Assembly: GCF_001514145.1 (NCBI RefSeq)
Contig: NZ_KQ948657.1
Location: forward strand, 778,323 to 842,322
Reading direction: 5' to 3'
DNA length: 64,000 bases
DNA from: Streptomyces canus
GTDB lineage: Bacteria; Actinomycetota; Actinomycetes; Streptomycetales; Streptomycetaceae
The notes beneath the pieces were generated by a model. That model made no database searches and had not been told where the DNA came from. It saw only the letters and a program-made list of their open reading frames with translations. Each line of letters starts with the position of its first letter. Position 1 is the first letter of the stretch. Below are positions 7,890-15,292 of this stretch, one piece after another. A program made the translations under genes and the position numbers.

Positions 7890-8318
7890 TCAGGCCAGTC
7901 GTACGACCGCCCGCGACATCCCCAGCACCTTCTGCCCCGCACTGGTCGCCGTGAGGTCCACGCGGACGGTGTTGTCGTCGAGCTTGGCGGCAACCTTGCC
8001 GCTGACCTCGATCGTGGCCCCCTGGTCGTCGTTGGGCACGACGACGGGCTTGGTGAAGCGGACGCCGTACTCGGCGACGGCCGCCGGGTCGCCGACCCAG
8101 TCCGTCACCACGCGGATCGCCTCGGCCATGGTGAACATGCCGTGCGCGATGACGTCCGGCAGCCCGACCTCCTTGGCGAACTTCTCGTTCCAGTGGATGG
8201 GGTTGAAGTCCCCGGAGGCGCCCGCGTACTGGACGAGGGTGGCGCGGGTCACGGTGAAGGTCTGGGCCGGCAGTTCGGTGCCGACCTCGACGTCGCCGTA
8301 TGCGATCTTCGCCGTCAT
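7890..8318 (-). CDS. MaoC-like (R)-specific enoyl hydratase, HadB-like
   Basis: 142-residue hot-dog-fold dehydratase. The hydratase-2 signature GASGDFNPIHWNEKFAKEVG is intact, including the catalytic Asp and His separated by four residues. In mycobacteria the homologous HadB is the catalytic subunit that dehydrates 3-hydroxyacyl-ACP in fatty-acid elongation, paired with a non-catalytic HadA or HadC. Here the partner-like gene lies directly upstream and rpmG just before that, the same order as the mycobacterial had locus. ATG 8318 is preferred (MTAKIAYGDVEVGTE matches the family N-terminus); GTG 8330 overlaps the upstream stop, but the GAGGAGG ribosome site lies only 1 base from it. The physiological substrate in Streptomyces is inferred. 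Confidence 0.9.
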   Translation of the reverse strand: MTAKIAYGDVEVGTELPAQTFTVTRATLVQYAGASGDFNPIHWNEKFAKEVGLPDVIAHGMFTMAEAIRVVTDWVGDPAAVAEYGVRFTKPVVVPNDDQGATIEVSGKVAAKLDDNTVRVDLTATSAGQKVLGMSRAVVRLA

Positions 8319-8326
8319 CTTCTTTC

Positions 8327-8779
8327 TCACGCCTCCTCGGCCGCGCGCGCGACGAGCTTGGTCCAGGCGGTCACGACGTGCTCGCCGGCCTCGTCGTGGA
8401 CCTCGCCGCGGATGTCCAGGATGTCGTTTCCGGCCATCGACCTGATCGCCTCGATGGTGGAGGTGACGGTCAGACGGTCACCGGCGCGCACGGGGCGGAC
8501 GTAGGCGAACTTCTGGTCGCCGTGCACCACGCGGCTGTAGTCCAGGCCGAGCTGCGGGTCCTGCACGACCTGTCCCGCGGCCTTGAAGGTGATCGAGAAC
8601 ACGAAGGTCGGCGGGGCGACGACGTCGGGGTGGCCGAGCGCCTTGGCGGCCTCCGGGTCCGTGTACGCGGGGTTGGAGTCCCCCACTGCCTCGGCGAACT
8701 CGCGGATCTTCTCCCGGCCCACCTCGTAGGGGTCGGTGGGCGGGTAGGTCCGCCCCACGAAGGACTGGTCGAGCGCCAT
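8327..8779 (-). CDS. FAS1-like/UPF0336 MaoC N-terminal dehydratase, HadA-like
   Basis: 150-residue hot-dog protein of the UPF0336 (mycobacterial HadA/HadC) group. The region equivalent to the hydratase motif reads AVGDSNPAYTDPEAAKALGHPDVVAPPTF: the His of the catalytic pair is replaced by Tyr, as expected for the substrate-stabilising, non-catalytic subunit. It is followed by the catalytic-type MaoC gene with at most a 4-base overlap (depending on that start), so the two are almost certainly co-translated and form a heterodimer. The hairpin between it and rpmG suggests expression partly independent of the ribosomal protein gene. Confidence 0.88.
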   Translation of the reverse strand: MALDQSFVGRTYPPTDPYEVGREKIREFAEAVGDSNPAYTDPEAAKALGHPDVVAPPTFVFSITFKAAGQVVQDPQLGLDYSRVVHGDQKFAYVRPVRAGDRLTVTSTIEAIRSMAGNDILDIRGEVHDEAGEHVVTAWTKLVARAAEEA

Positions 8780-8834
8780 GGGCTCGGCACCTCCTGCTTG
8801 CTCTACTGACCGGTATCGGGTCTCTCAACGACGC

Positions 8835-8866
8835 GAGGCCGCCCCCGATCTCTCGGGGACGGCCTC
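8835..8866 (-). terminator. Hairpin between rpmG and the dehydratase genes
   Basis: 14-bp arms GAGGCCGCCCCCGA / TCGGGGACGGCCTC with a single mismatch and a 4-base loop, 16 bases beyond the rpmG stop on the minus strand. It probably terminates or attenuates rpmG transcription before the HadA/HadB-like pair. Confidence 0.65.
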
Positions 8867-8881
8867 GTGTACGAGCCTGAT

Positions 8882-9046
8882 TTATCGCGTTTCGCGGTGC
8901 GCGGTGTGCGCGTTGCAACGCGGGCAGTGCTTCTTCATCTCCATTCGATCCGGGTTGTTACGCCGGTTCTTCTTGGTGATGTAGTTCCGCTCCTTGCACT
9001 CCACGCAGGCCAGCGTGATCTTCGGGCGGACGTCGGTGGCAGCCAC
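8882..9046 (-). CDS. rpmG: 50S ribosomal protein L33
   Basis: 54-residue large-subunit ribosomal protein. The translation begins (V)[20 protein letters not shown] and continues through [13 protein letters not shown] to [17 protein letters not shown]. It has two CxxC pairs (CVEC, CPRC), so this is the zinc-binding (C+) form. The GTG start is preceded by AAGGAG at a spacing of 8 bases. Streptomyces often carry a second, cysteine-free L33 elsewhere that substitutes under zinc limitation. Two tRNA genes lie directly upstream on the same strand. Confidence 0.96.
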   Translation of the reverse strand: MAATDVRPKITLACVECKERNYITKKNRRNNPDRMEMKKHCPRCNAHTAHRETR

Positions 9047-9136
9047 GTGAGTGCTCCTTGACGAACGGATAGGACGGGTTCAACGCATAGAAGAGTAGCC
9101 GATCGAAGGACCGACCCCGCAATCGGCTACTGTCAG

Positions 9137-9209
9137 TAGCGGTGACCGGACTTGAACCGGTGACACAGCGATTATGAGCCGCTTGCTCTACCGACTGAGC
9201 TACACCGCT
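9137..9209 (-). tRNA. tRNA-Met(CAT)
   Basis: 73-nt cloverleaf. The acceptor is AGCGGTG / CACCGCT with discriminator A, the D-arm AGCTCAGTCGGTAGAGC, the anticodon loop CTCATAA with anticodon CAT, and the T-arm GGTTCAAGTCC. The A1-T72 pair and absence of the three-G anticodon stem make it an elongator Met tRNA rather than initiator. CCA is not encoded. Confidence 0.95.
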
Positions 9210-9255
9210 GTGATGCGATCGGTTCCCGCCTCGCGGCGGGAACCTCTCACACCAG

Positions 9256-9328
9256 AGCCCCAATACGGAATCGAACCGTAGACCTTCTCCTTACCATGGA
9301 GACGCTCTACCGACTGAGCTATTGGGGC
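9256..9328 (-). tRNA. tRNA-Thr(GGT)
   Basis: 73-nt cloverleaf with acceptor GCCCCAA / TTGGGGC and discriminator T, D-arm AGCTCAGTCGGTAGAGC, anticodon loop ATGGTAA (anticodon GGT, reads ACC/ACU) and T-arm GGTTCGATTCC. It lies 46 bases upstream of tRNA-Met on the same strand and they are probably co-transcribed with rpmG. CCA is not encoded. Confidence 0.95.
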
Positions 9329-9591
9329 GAGCGATGAAGACATTACACGCTCTGCCGCCGTTCGCCCAAATCCGTTTCGCGGCGCCCTGGACGCCTTGAT
9401 CCACGGGGTTCCCGCAGGCCTCAACTGCCTCTCCGGTACGGCGGACCACACCGGTACGACTATTGCGCTCCTCCCCGAGACGGGTGCGCGGCCACCCTAG
9501 GCTCGACTCACTCTGCGTGATCTTGCGTCCCCTTGCGCAGTCCGGGTTCGCGCAGTCCTGAGCTTGCGTAGTCCCGAGCCCCTGGAGCGCG

Positions 9592-10866
9592 ATGCCCGAC
9601 AGCCAGCCGCAGCCGCCCCACTCCTCGTCCTCGTCGGGTGCCTCGTCCTCGGGCCGGTCCGAGGGGGCCGGTCTCCTGTTGTGCGGGGCGCGCCTCACCG
9701 ACGGCAGGACCGTGGACGTACGGCTGGGCGGCGGGCGCATCGAGGCGGTCGGTACGGCCGGCAGTCTGGCCGTGGGCGGCCGCACGCGCGCGTGCGGCGC
9801 GCGCGTGGACCTCAGCGGCTATCTGCTCCTGCCGGCCCCGGCCGAGCCGCACGCCCACGGCGACACCGCGCTGTCGGCCGACGCCGAGGGGCCGGTCTCC
9901 CCCGACCCCCACGACGTCCAGCGCCGGGCCACGGAGGCCGCCCTGCTCCAGCTCGGGCACGGGGCGACCGCGCTCAGGGCACACGTGCGCGTGGGGGACG
10001 TCCAGGGGCTGGGCGCGCTGGCCGCCGTACTGCAGGCGCGGCGGTCGCTGCACGGGCTCACCGAGCTGACGGCCGTGGCGATGCCGAGGGTGTTGACCGG
10101 GGTGGCCGGGGCAGAGGGGCTCGCCATGTTGCGGGACGCGCTGAAGATGGGTGCCTCGGTGGTGGGCGGCTGTCCGGATCTCGACCCCGATCCGACGGGT
10201 TACGCGGAGGCGGTCCTGGAGGTGGCCTCTGAGCACGGCTGCCCCGTCGATCTGCACACGGACGCCACCGATCCGGCCCGGCTCGCCCGGCTCGCCGCCA
10301 TGGCCGGCGGGCTGCGGCCCGGCGTCACCCTCGGCCCCTGCGCGGGTCTCGACCGCCTCCCCGCCGAGGTGGTCTCCCGCACGGCCGACCAGCTCGGGGC
10401 GGCCGGAGTCGCCGTGGTGTGCCTGCCGCAGGGCGGCTGCGCGGGCGTCGACCGTCGGGGCACGGCTCCGGTACGGCTGCTGCGTGCGGCCGGGGTCCGG
10501 GTGGCCGCGGGCAGCGGCGCTCTGCGGGACGCCTGCAACCCGGTGGGCCGCGGCGACCCCCTTGAGGCCGCGTACCTTCTCGCCTCCCGGTACGGGCTGC
10601 GCCCGGAGGACGCCTACGACGCGGTGAGCACGTCGGCGCGGACGGTGCTCGGGTTGCCCGAAGTCCGCGTGGAGGCGGGCTTCCCGGCCGAGTTGCTCGC
10701 CGTACGCGGCGACCGCCTCGCCGGCGCGCTCTCCCTGGCGTACAGCCGGATCGTGGTGCACCGAGGGCGCGTGGTGGCACGGACGAGCGCGGTACGGGAG
10801 TACTGCAACTCGGCGGCGGGCGTGGAGTCGGGGCTGCCTCGGCAGGGGCGGGGGAGTGTGTCGTAG
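9592..10866 (+). CDS. Cytosine-deaminase-like amidohydrolase, probably catalytically degenerate
   Basis: 424-residue amidohydrolase-superfamily protein resembling bacterial cytosine deaminase (CodA). The N-terminal Ser-rich leader is followed by the small beta domain (LLLCGARLTDGRTVDVRL). His87-Ala-His89 in PAEPHAHGD is the normal first metal motif, and DLHTDATDP (His222) matches CodA HCDE. The catalytic Glu is Ala225, however. The region where CodA has SHTTA reads LGPCAGL without His, and the GHDD metal-Asp motif reads AGSGALRDACNP, so the Asp is missing. Three of the five key residues are therefore lost while the length and fold-defining segments are retained. It may be a pseudoenzyme or have a changed reaction. 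The gene stands alone between tRNA-Thr and an NAD(P)-binding protein. Confidence 0.8.
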   Translation: MPDSQPQPPHSSSSSGASSSGRSEGAGLLLCGARLTDGRTVDVRLGGGRIEAVGTAGSLAVGGRTRACGARVDLSGYLLLPAPAEPHAHGDTALSADAEGPVSPDPHDVQRRATEAALLQLGHGATALRAHVRVGDVQGLGALAAVLQARRSLHGLTELTAVAMPRVLTGVAGAEGLAMLRDALKMGASVVGGCPDLDPDPTGYAEAVLEVASEHGCPVDLHTDATDPARLARLAAMAGGLRPGVTLGPCAGLDRLPAEVVSRTADQLGAAGVAVVCLPQGGCAGVDRRGTAPVRLLRAAGVRVAAGSGALRDACNPVGRGDPLEAAYLLASRYGLRPEDAYDAVSTSARTVLGLPEVRVEAGFPAELLAVRGDRLAGALSLAYSRIVVHRGRVVARTSAVREYCNSAAGVESGLPRQGRGSVS

Positions 10867-10944
10867 GGCGAGTGCCTGTGGTGTCGGTGGGGGCGTGGGG
10901 GGCGCATTGTGGCGCGCGTCGCTGCATGCAACCCGCTGTGGGAC

Positions 10945-10982
10945 GCCGGGAACTGTGCGACCAGCCACGACGGACGCGCAGA
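10945..10982 (+). repeat. Diverged intergenic repeat, copy C
   Basis: GACGCCGGGAACTGTGCGAC, then CAGCCACGACGGACGCGCAGA. It aligns with the GGGGAACTGCGCGACCAGCC core of copy B (5510-5551) with scattered changes. It occupies the gap between the amidohydrolase and the next gene. Confidence 0.55.
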
Positions 10983-11066
10983 CGCTCCTCGACCTCATCC
11001 CGCACCCCGTGAGGCGTCGCCGGACCCACGCGGCGGATGCGCCTGGACGGGCGTACGGTCGAAGAC

Positions 11067-11723
11067 ATGCGCATTGTCATCGCTGGTGGTCATGGTCAGA
11101 TCGCGCTGCGGCTGGAGCGACTGCTCGCCGCGCGCGGGGACGAGGTCGCGGGGATCATCCGTCGCGCGGAACAGGGCGACGACCTGCGGGACGTCGGTGC
11201 CGAACCGGTCCTGCTGGACCTGGAGTCGGCCTCGGTCGAGGAGGTCGCCGCCCATCTGCGGGGCGCGGACGCGGCGGTCTTCGCTGCGGGCGCGGGTCCG
11301 GGAAGCGGCGCGGCCCGCAAGGACACGGTGGACAAGGCCGCGGCGGTGCTGTTCGCGGACGCGGCGGTCCTGGCGGGCGTACGGCGCTTCGTGATCGTGT
11401 CGTCCATGGGCGCGGATCCACGGCACGAAGGTGACGAGATCTTCGACGTGTACCTGCGCGCCAAGGGCGAAGCCGACGCACATGTGAGCGGCTTGGACGC
11501 GCTGGACTGGACGGTTCTGCGTCCCGGCGCACTCACGGACGACGCGGGCAACGGCCTCGTACGCCTGGAGGCGCACACCGGCCGGGGCTCGATTCCACGC
11601 GACGACGTGGCCGCCGTACTGGCCGAGTTGCTGGACACGCCGGCGACGGCAGGGCTGACGCTGGAGCTGATCAGCGGTTCCACGCCGGTCTCGGTCGCAG
11701 TGAAGTCGGTGGCGGGCAACTGA
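11067..11723 (+). CDS. NAD(P)H-binding SDR-like protein
   Basis: 218-residue atypical short-chain dehydrogenase related to the YhfK/NmrA-like group. It starts MRIVIAGGHGQIALRLERLL with a GGxGxxA dinucleotide motif and has LLDLESAS after strand 4. The central motif RRFVIVSSMGADPRHEG (SSMGAD) and DWTVLRPGALTDDAG are diagnostic of this group. ATG 11067 is chosen because the Rossmann strand then begins at residue 2; the longer frame from 11037 adds an unrelated leader. It is not clearly linked to its neighbours. The reaction is unknown. Confidence 0.85.
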   Translation: MRIVIAGGHGQIALRLERLLAARGDEVAGIIRRAEQGDDLRDVGAEPVLLDLESASVEEVAAHLRGADAAVFAAGAGPGSGAARKDTVDKAAAVLFADAAVLAGVRRFVIVSSMGADPRHEGDEIFDVYLRAKGEADAHVSGLDALDWTVLRPGALTDDAGNGLVRLEAHTGRGSIPRDDVAAVLAELLDTPATAGLTLELISGSTPVSVAVKSVAGN

Positions 11724-11739
11724 GGAAGGCCGCCCCGGG

Positions 11740-12045
11740 GTGCCGGCCGCGCAAGAGGCCTGCTGCGGCGGCGGATGTGCGAGTCTTCGCGACGGACGAG
11801 CGGGGCGCCTCCGTACCGCACTGCCTGGCCCCGGACGTGGACTGACCGAGCATGCCGGCCGACGGCCGGCGACCGGCTGCGCGGGTGAGGCGGTACGGGC
11901 TTACTGGGCACGGCAGTTCGCGGCGGGGCATCCCCTCGTACGGCTGGAGGGGCTGGGGTCGGACTGGCTCGCTGGGGCGGTGGTGGTGACCGTACGGCTC
12001 GGGGTGCGGATGCGCTTGCGCGAGGGGTCGGGGTTATGGGTCTGA
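11740..12045 (+). pseudogene. Possible remnant of an NTF2/SnoaL-like protein
   Basis: The frame contains GEAVRAYWARQFAAGHPLV, which resembles the REAIRAYWTRQFA segment of SnoaL-like (NTF2-fold) proteins, followed by AGAVVVTVRLGV and MRLREGSGL, vaguely like their last strands. The usual N-terminal helix and most of the cavity-forming sheet are missing, and the upstream half of the frame looks random. I read it as a decayed fragment, with low certainty. Confidence 0.3.
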
Positions 12046-12141
12046 GTCGGGGGCGTGGGGCGGCTGAACGCTCGGCACGGGGGCCGGAGGAGGGCGACCG
12101 CGGGCGCGGGGTGCTCTGACGGGCGTAGGGCAGCCGAACGC

Positions 12142-12354
12142 TCAGAAAAGGGGCAGCTGGCCGGGGACGACGGGTAGCGCGTACCCATCCAACGACGGCT
12201 GCGCCGCTCCGAGTTCGGCCTGTCTGCGGGAGCCCGGGCAGGAGACCAGCTGACCTCTCGCGCGTGCTCCGGGCGGGTCGTGCCGGGCGAAGCGGCCGGC
12301 GACGACGGCGATCTCGCGACGGCATTCGGGGCAGAGCCTGCGACGACTGGACAT
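12142..12354 (-). CDS. Small Cys-containing hypothetical protein
   Basis: 70-residue basic protein beginning MSSRRRLCPECRREIAVVAG and ending DGYALPVVPGQLPLF. CPEC is half of a zinc-ribbon-like site; a further Cys occurs in LVSCPGSRRQ. The motif RFARHDPPGAR and the C-terminal PVVPGQLPLF look conserved in small Streptomyces proteins of unknown function (from memory). ATG 12354 is chosen because the CPEC motif is then at residue 8; the longer frame upstream lacks coding character. Possibly a nucleic-acid-associated zinc protein; no function is assigned. Confidence 0.65.
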   Translation of the reverse strand: MSSRRRLCPECRREIAVVAGRFARHDPPGARARGQLVSCPGSRRQAELGAAQPSLDGYALPVVPGQLPLF

Positions 12355-12712
12355 ACAGTCAGTGTGCCCCGGGCCGGCGGCGTTTGACGTCCCAGGTCGG
12401 CCGCTGGGCATGGCGGGGCGCGATCGCCACAGACCTACTGGAACAGTCGGATCGTCTCGCCGCCGGGAGAAGCGTGGCCTGGCGGCCTGCCCAATCACGA
12501 GGGTCCACCGAAGCAGCACCATCGGCTACGGCTGGGCAGCGAAACTGCACTCGGAGCTCCATGCCGGCCCAATCAGGCCGGCGGTGGAAGTCGGCATCGA
12601 ATCAATCGATTCCACCAGTACGCCCCGAGGAAAGCCCACTCGACCGGTCATCCAAAGCGACGCCAAAAGCGTGAGGGAGGAAACCGGCACCCGTGCGCCG
12701 AGAACCATACTG
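12355..12712. other. Gene-free stretch with a hairpin
   Basis: 358 bases without a convincing gene. It contains a perfect hairpin GCCGGCC-caatca-GGCCGGC at 12563-12582, which could terminate the minus-strand membrane protein gene ending at 12713, and the short palindrome GAATCAATCGATTC at 12598-12611. Confidence 0.5.
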
Positions 12713-13483
12713 CTACCGGCGGTGGCGCCGCGTGCCCTGTCGCGGTGGCAGAGTCAGCGTGATTTGCCGGACGAGTTGCTGGAAGCAGGCGAGGGAGGCG
12801 AGGGCCGGTAGACATGCTCCGGCGATACCGGTGACGGTTCTGTCCGCCTGAGCCACGCACAGCATTATCGCGACGGAGGAGAACAGCAGAACGATGAACC
12901 ACGAGTGCACAGCTCGGCGCTGGTGCAGGGCAGTCCGGAGGATGGAGAGAGACGCCACCATCCAGGGGCCATATACGAGAAGAGGCCACGACGGGACCAT
13001 GGCGCCTCCCGTCCCGGAGGTGATGTTCTGCAGGGGCTTGTAGGCCACCATGCCACCGAAGACGCTGACCATCGCTACGATGACGGCAACGAGCGCGACG
13101 ATGAAGAAGCTGCCGGTCTGCAACCACTTGAACCGGGCTCTGCGGACGTGGAGCTTCCGGTGCCCGGCAGAGGAGCGTCGGGTAGGCGGCAGTTGAGCGG
13201 TGATCTGCGCCAGGTTCTCCATCGGGTCGCTGAAGGCGCCGCCGGACGCGGGCTCGCTGCGAGGTTGCGGGATCCTGGCCGTCGACTCCTCCGGAACAGC
13301 CTCCTGCAGGAGATAGGCAAGTTCCTCGACCGGGTCCCAGCCTCCGGCGGGTGTGGTCAGGGGAACTCCTGAGTGGACGCTGTCGGCACGTCCCCCGTCC
13401 CAGCCAGTACTCGACCCGTACGCGTACGCGTCGGAGTAGTACTCACGCTGCGCAAAGGCAGGATCGACATAATCATGATTCAC
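12713..13483 (-). CDS. Four-helix membrane protein, DUF2637/SpdB-like
   Basis: 256-residue protein with a hydrophilic, acidic N-terminal half (residues 1-120, rich in Ser/Pro/Glu). It continues with about four membrane helices: SFFIVALVAVIVAMVSVFGG, WPLLVYGPWMVASLSI, SWFIVLLFSSVAIMLCVAQA and a C-terminal segment GACLPALASLACF. The helix layout resembles DUF2637/SpdB-type proteins found on actinomycete integrative and conjugative elements, but I would not call it by name. The upstream hypothetical gene overlaps its start by 11 bases, so they are translationally coupled. GC at third positions is lower than in neighbouring housekeeping genes. The location next to tRNA-Tyr fits a mobile-element remnant. 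Confidence 0.65.
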   Translation of the reverse strand: MNHDYVDPAFAQREYYSDAYAYGSSTGWDGGRADSVHSGVPLTTPAGGWDPVEELAYLLQEAVPEESTARIPQPRSEPASGGAFSDPMENLAQITAQLPPTRRSSAGHRKLHVRRARFKWLQTGSFFIVALVAVIVAMVSVFGGMVAYKPLQNITSGTGGAMVPSWPLLVYGPWMVASLSILRTALHQRRAVHSWFIVLLFSSVAIMLCVAQADRTVTGIAGACLPALASLACFQQLVRQITLTLPPRQGTRRHRR

Positions 13484-13778
13484 GAAAATGCGACCCGTCA
13501 GGCTGTCCGCGGCGGCCGGAGTTCTTCTGACCGTTCCATCGTGAATTGAGTTCCTCCTGGACTTCCTCCAGTAGGGCGAGGAACTCGCGAAGGAGTGGCT
13601 CGGTGACCTGACGCTCGGACTGCACGTCGCCCCCGGCCACCGCGCCCTGTACCGTCAGCGCCGCGTACTCCGCACCAGGCTGGAAAGTGTACTTCCCCAC
13701 TGTCAGATCGCGGACCACAGAAATATTATCCGTCCTCGTGGTGCGCCGAGGCAGGCCATGGGTCCTTGATGTCGTCAT
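13473..13778 (-). CDS. Hypothetical protein coupled to the membrane protein
   Basis: 101-residue protein with no family I recognise. The N-terminal 20 residues are basic (MTTSRTHGLPRRTTRTDN). The middle part (VVRDLTVGKYTFQPGAEYAALTVQGAVAGGD) looks like a short beta-rich domain, and the rest (RQVTEPLLREFLALLEEVQEEL) is a strongly amphipathic helix suited to dimerisation. GGAGGGG lies about 17 bases before the ATG at 13778, too far to be ideal, so a downstream GTG may be used instead. The local sequence is AT-richer than its surroundings. It overlaps the membrane-protein gene by 11 bases and the pair probably acts together. Confidence 0.55.
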   Translation of the reverse strand: MTTSRTHGLPRRTTRTDNISVVRDLTVGKYTFQPGAEYAALTVQGAVAGGDVQSERQVTEPLLREFLALLEEVQEELNSRWNGQKNSGRRGQPDGSHFRES

Positions 13779-14923
13779 AGCTTGATAACGCGGCTCCCCT
13801 CCTTCAGGGCGTGCGGCAAAAGAGTGAGCTTACGCAGGCAGAAAACCTGAGAAAAGGGTTCTCAATCAATTACGCTACACATCTAACTCCGCACCCTATT
13901 GGTCGATTAATTCTTCTTCCAGACTCCACTTTAGGCGTAAATAGGATTCGCCGCCGGTGTAACTGGATGAGTAGTCCCGGCGATCCCTGGACCGGACACG
14001 ACGGCGTCCATCGCCCTGGACAGGTGCGGCTGCGGTCGGCGCCGTGGGGGAACGAACCACCGCCACAGCCGCCTGCTGTGGCGGTACCCCGTCCGCGCGC
14101 CGACCGCGGCCGTGGCTGGTGGTGCGCCTGCCGGTTGCTGTACAGCGACGAAGTACAGCAACAACGACACCGGCCCCGGCACGACCACCACCGACGGAGC
14201 GTGTGCCCCAGCTGTGCCACATGTCGTTCGCCGACGACTCTCTCGCAGGCCCCACGAAGCAGGCATGCTGATCCAAGTACTCATGCTGTGACCAGAGACC
14301 ATGCCGACGGGGCAAGGCCCTATGACAGCCGCGCTGCCAGGCAGCAAGGCCTGCACCCGCTGTGGAACACGGTCAGGCTGCGCCAACTTCGAATCGGTCT
14401 GCGGGCCTTGTGACCGCGCGCTGCGGGAGACGGCCCCGGCAGCGAGGCAGCCGGCACCGTGGCTGAAGGTCGACGCCCAGGCTCCTAGCGGCCACGGCCG
14501 TTGTCGTAGCGGTCGTAGTCGCCGTCGCCCGAGTGTCTGCAGCGTCGTCGGCTCCCGCGTGACCGGCGAGGGCGCCCACGGAGAACGCAACCACGGCGGT
14601 CGCCACGTGCGTGAGGACGCCTTTGCTCAGCCTCCCCCACCGCGGTCTGGAAGCACGGCTCTCCCGCCGCTCTTCCAGCAACAGCGGAGCTTCGGCGGCC
14701 CTGGTGGTGTGCCGGCCTTCATGACCTCCGCGTGCGCCGGCTGAACACCGTCCGCATCTCGCCCACGCGGGCACCCGCTCTACGTCCAGGCGGACATCAG
14801 CGCGCCCGACTTGGCCCTCGCGTGACCCGAAAACCCTGACCAGCCCCGGGATCCATGCGTCACAGTGTGAGACAAGTCACGCTGTTTCGATTCTGCTCGA
14901 AAGATCGGCCCCGAAACATGAAG
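13779..14923. other. AT-richer, scrappy DNA beside tRNA-Tyr; no secure gene
   Basis: About 1.1 kb without a secure gene. The first 180 bases are clearly AT-richer than the rest of the window and hold a hairpin TGAGAA-aaggg-TTCTCA at 13848-13864. Two weak coding candidates overlap each other. On the plus strand from 14301, the frame contains ACTRCGTRSGCANFESVCGP, a CxxC-x(13)-CxxC zinc-ribbon-like arrangement. On the minus strand from 14774, it contains GVLTHVATAVVAFSVGALAG, which looks like a signal/membrane segment followed by a Thr-rich stretch. Either could be a small real gene or a fragment. The position immediately 3' of tRNA-Tyr suggests remains of an integrated element. Confidence 0.4.
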
Positions 14924-14965
14924 AGACCCCCTCCGGACCGCGTTTCCGCAGTTGAGAGGGGGTCT
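14924..14965 (-). terminator. Hairpin downstream of tRNA-Tyr
   Basis: 10-bp arms AGACCCCCTC / GAGGGGGTCT separated by 22 bases, starting 10 bases beyond the 3' end of tRNA-Tyr on the minus strand. It is followed on that strand by CTTCATGTTT. Confidence 0.7.
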
Positions 14966-14974
14966 TCCCCAGTG

Positions 14975-15056
14975 TGGCGGCGCCAGGATTCGAACCTGGG
15001 AAGGCTGAGCCGGCAGATTTACAGTCTGCTCCCTTTGGCCGCTCGGGCACACCGCC
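14975..15056 (-). tRNA. tRNA-Tyr(GTA)
   Basis: 82-nt class II tRNA. The acceptor is GGCGGTG / CGCCGCC (one G-T wobble) with discriminator A, the anticodon loop CTGTAAA with anticodon GTA, a long variable arm and T-arm GGTTCGAATCC. CCA is not encoded. In S. coelicolor the equivalent tRNA-Tyr gene is the attachment site of the integrative plasmid SLP1, and the unusual DNA here lies on the 3' side where such insertions occur. Confidence 0.95.
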
Positions 15057-15292
15057 GGGGTTTGCTGCCCTTCGAACCGTCTTTTGGCGGTGCTCCGTGG
15101 CAACGACGTAAACAATACCCGATGCCGAGGGGTGCTTCGCCACCCGATTGATCTGCGCCCGGAGGGTATGTGGTGACTAGGCTTGGGCGGATGCGGCCCG
15201 GGTCCACGCCGGGCTCGGCGCCCGCCCCCACGTACGCCGATACGCATCCGTACGCACGCCGACACGCACCCGGATACAAGGAGCCACAGGAC

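Noticed and set aside
11700..14974. Second attachment-site copy matching the tRNA-Tyr 3' end
   Set aside because: No convincing duplicate of the tRNA 3' segment (GGTTCGAATCCTGGCGCC) was seen by eye; an insertion is not proven.
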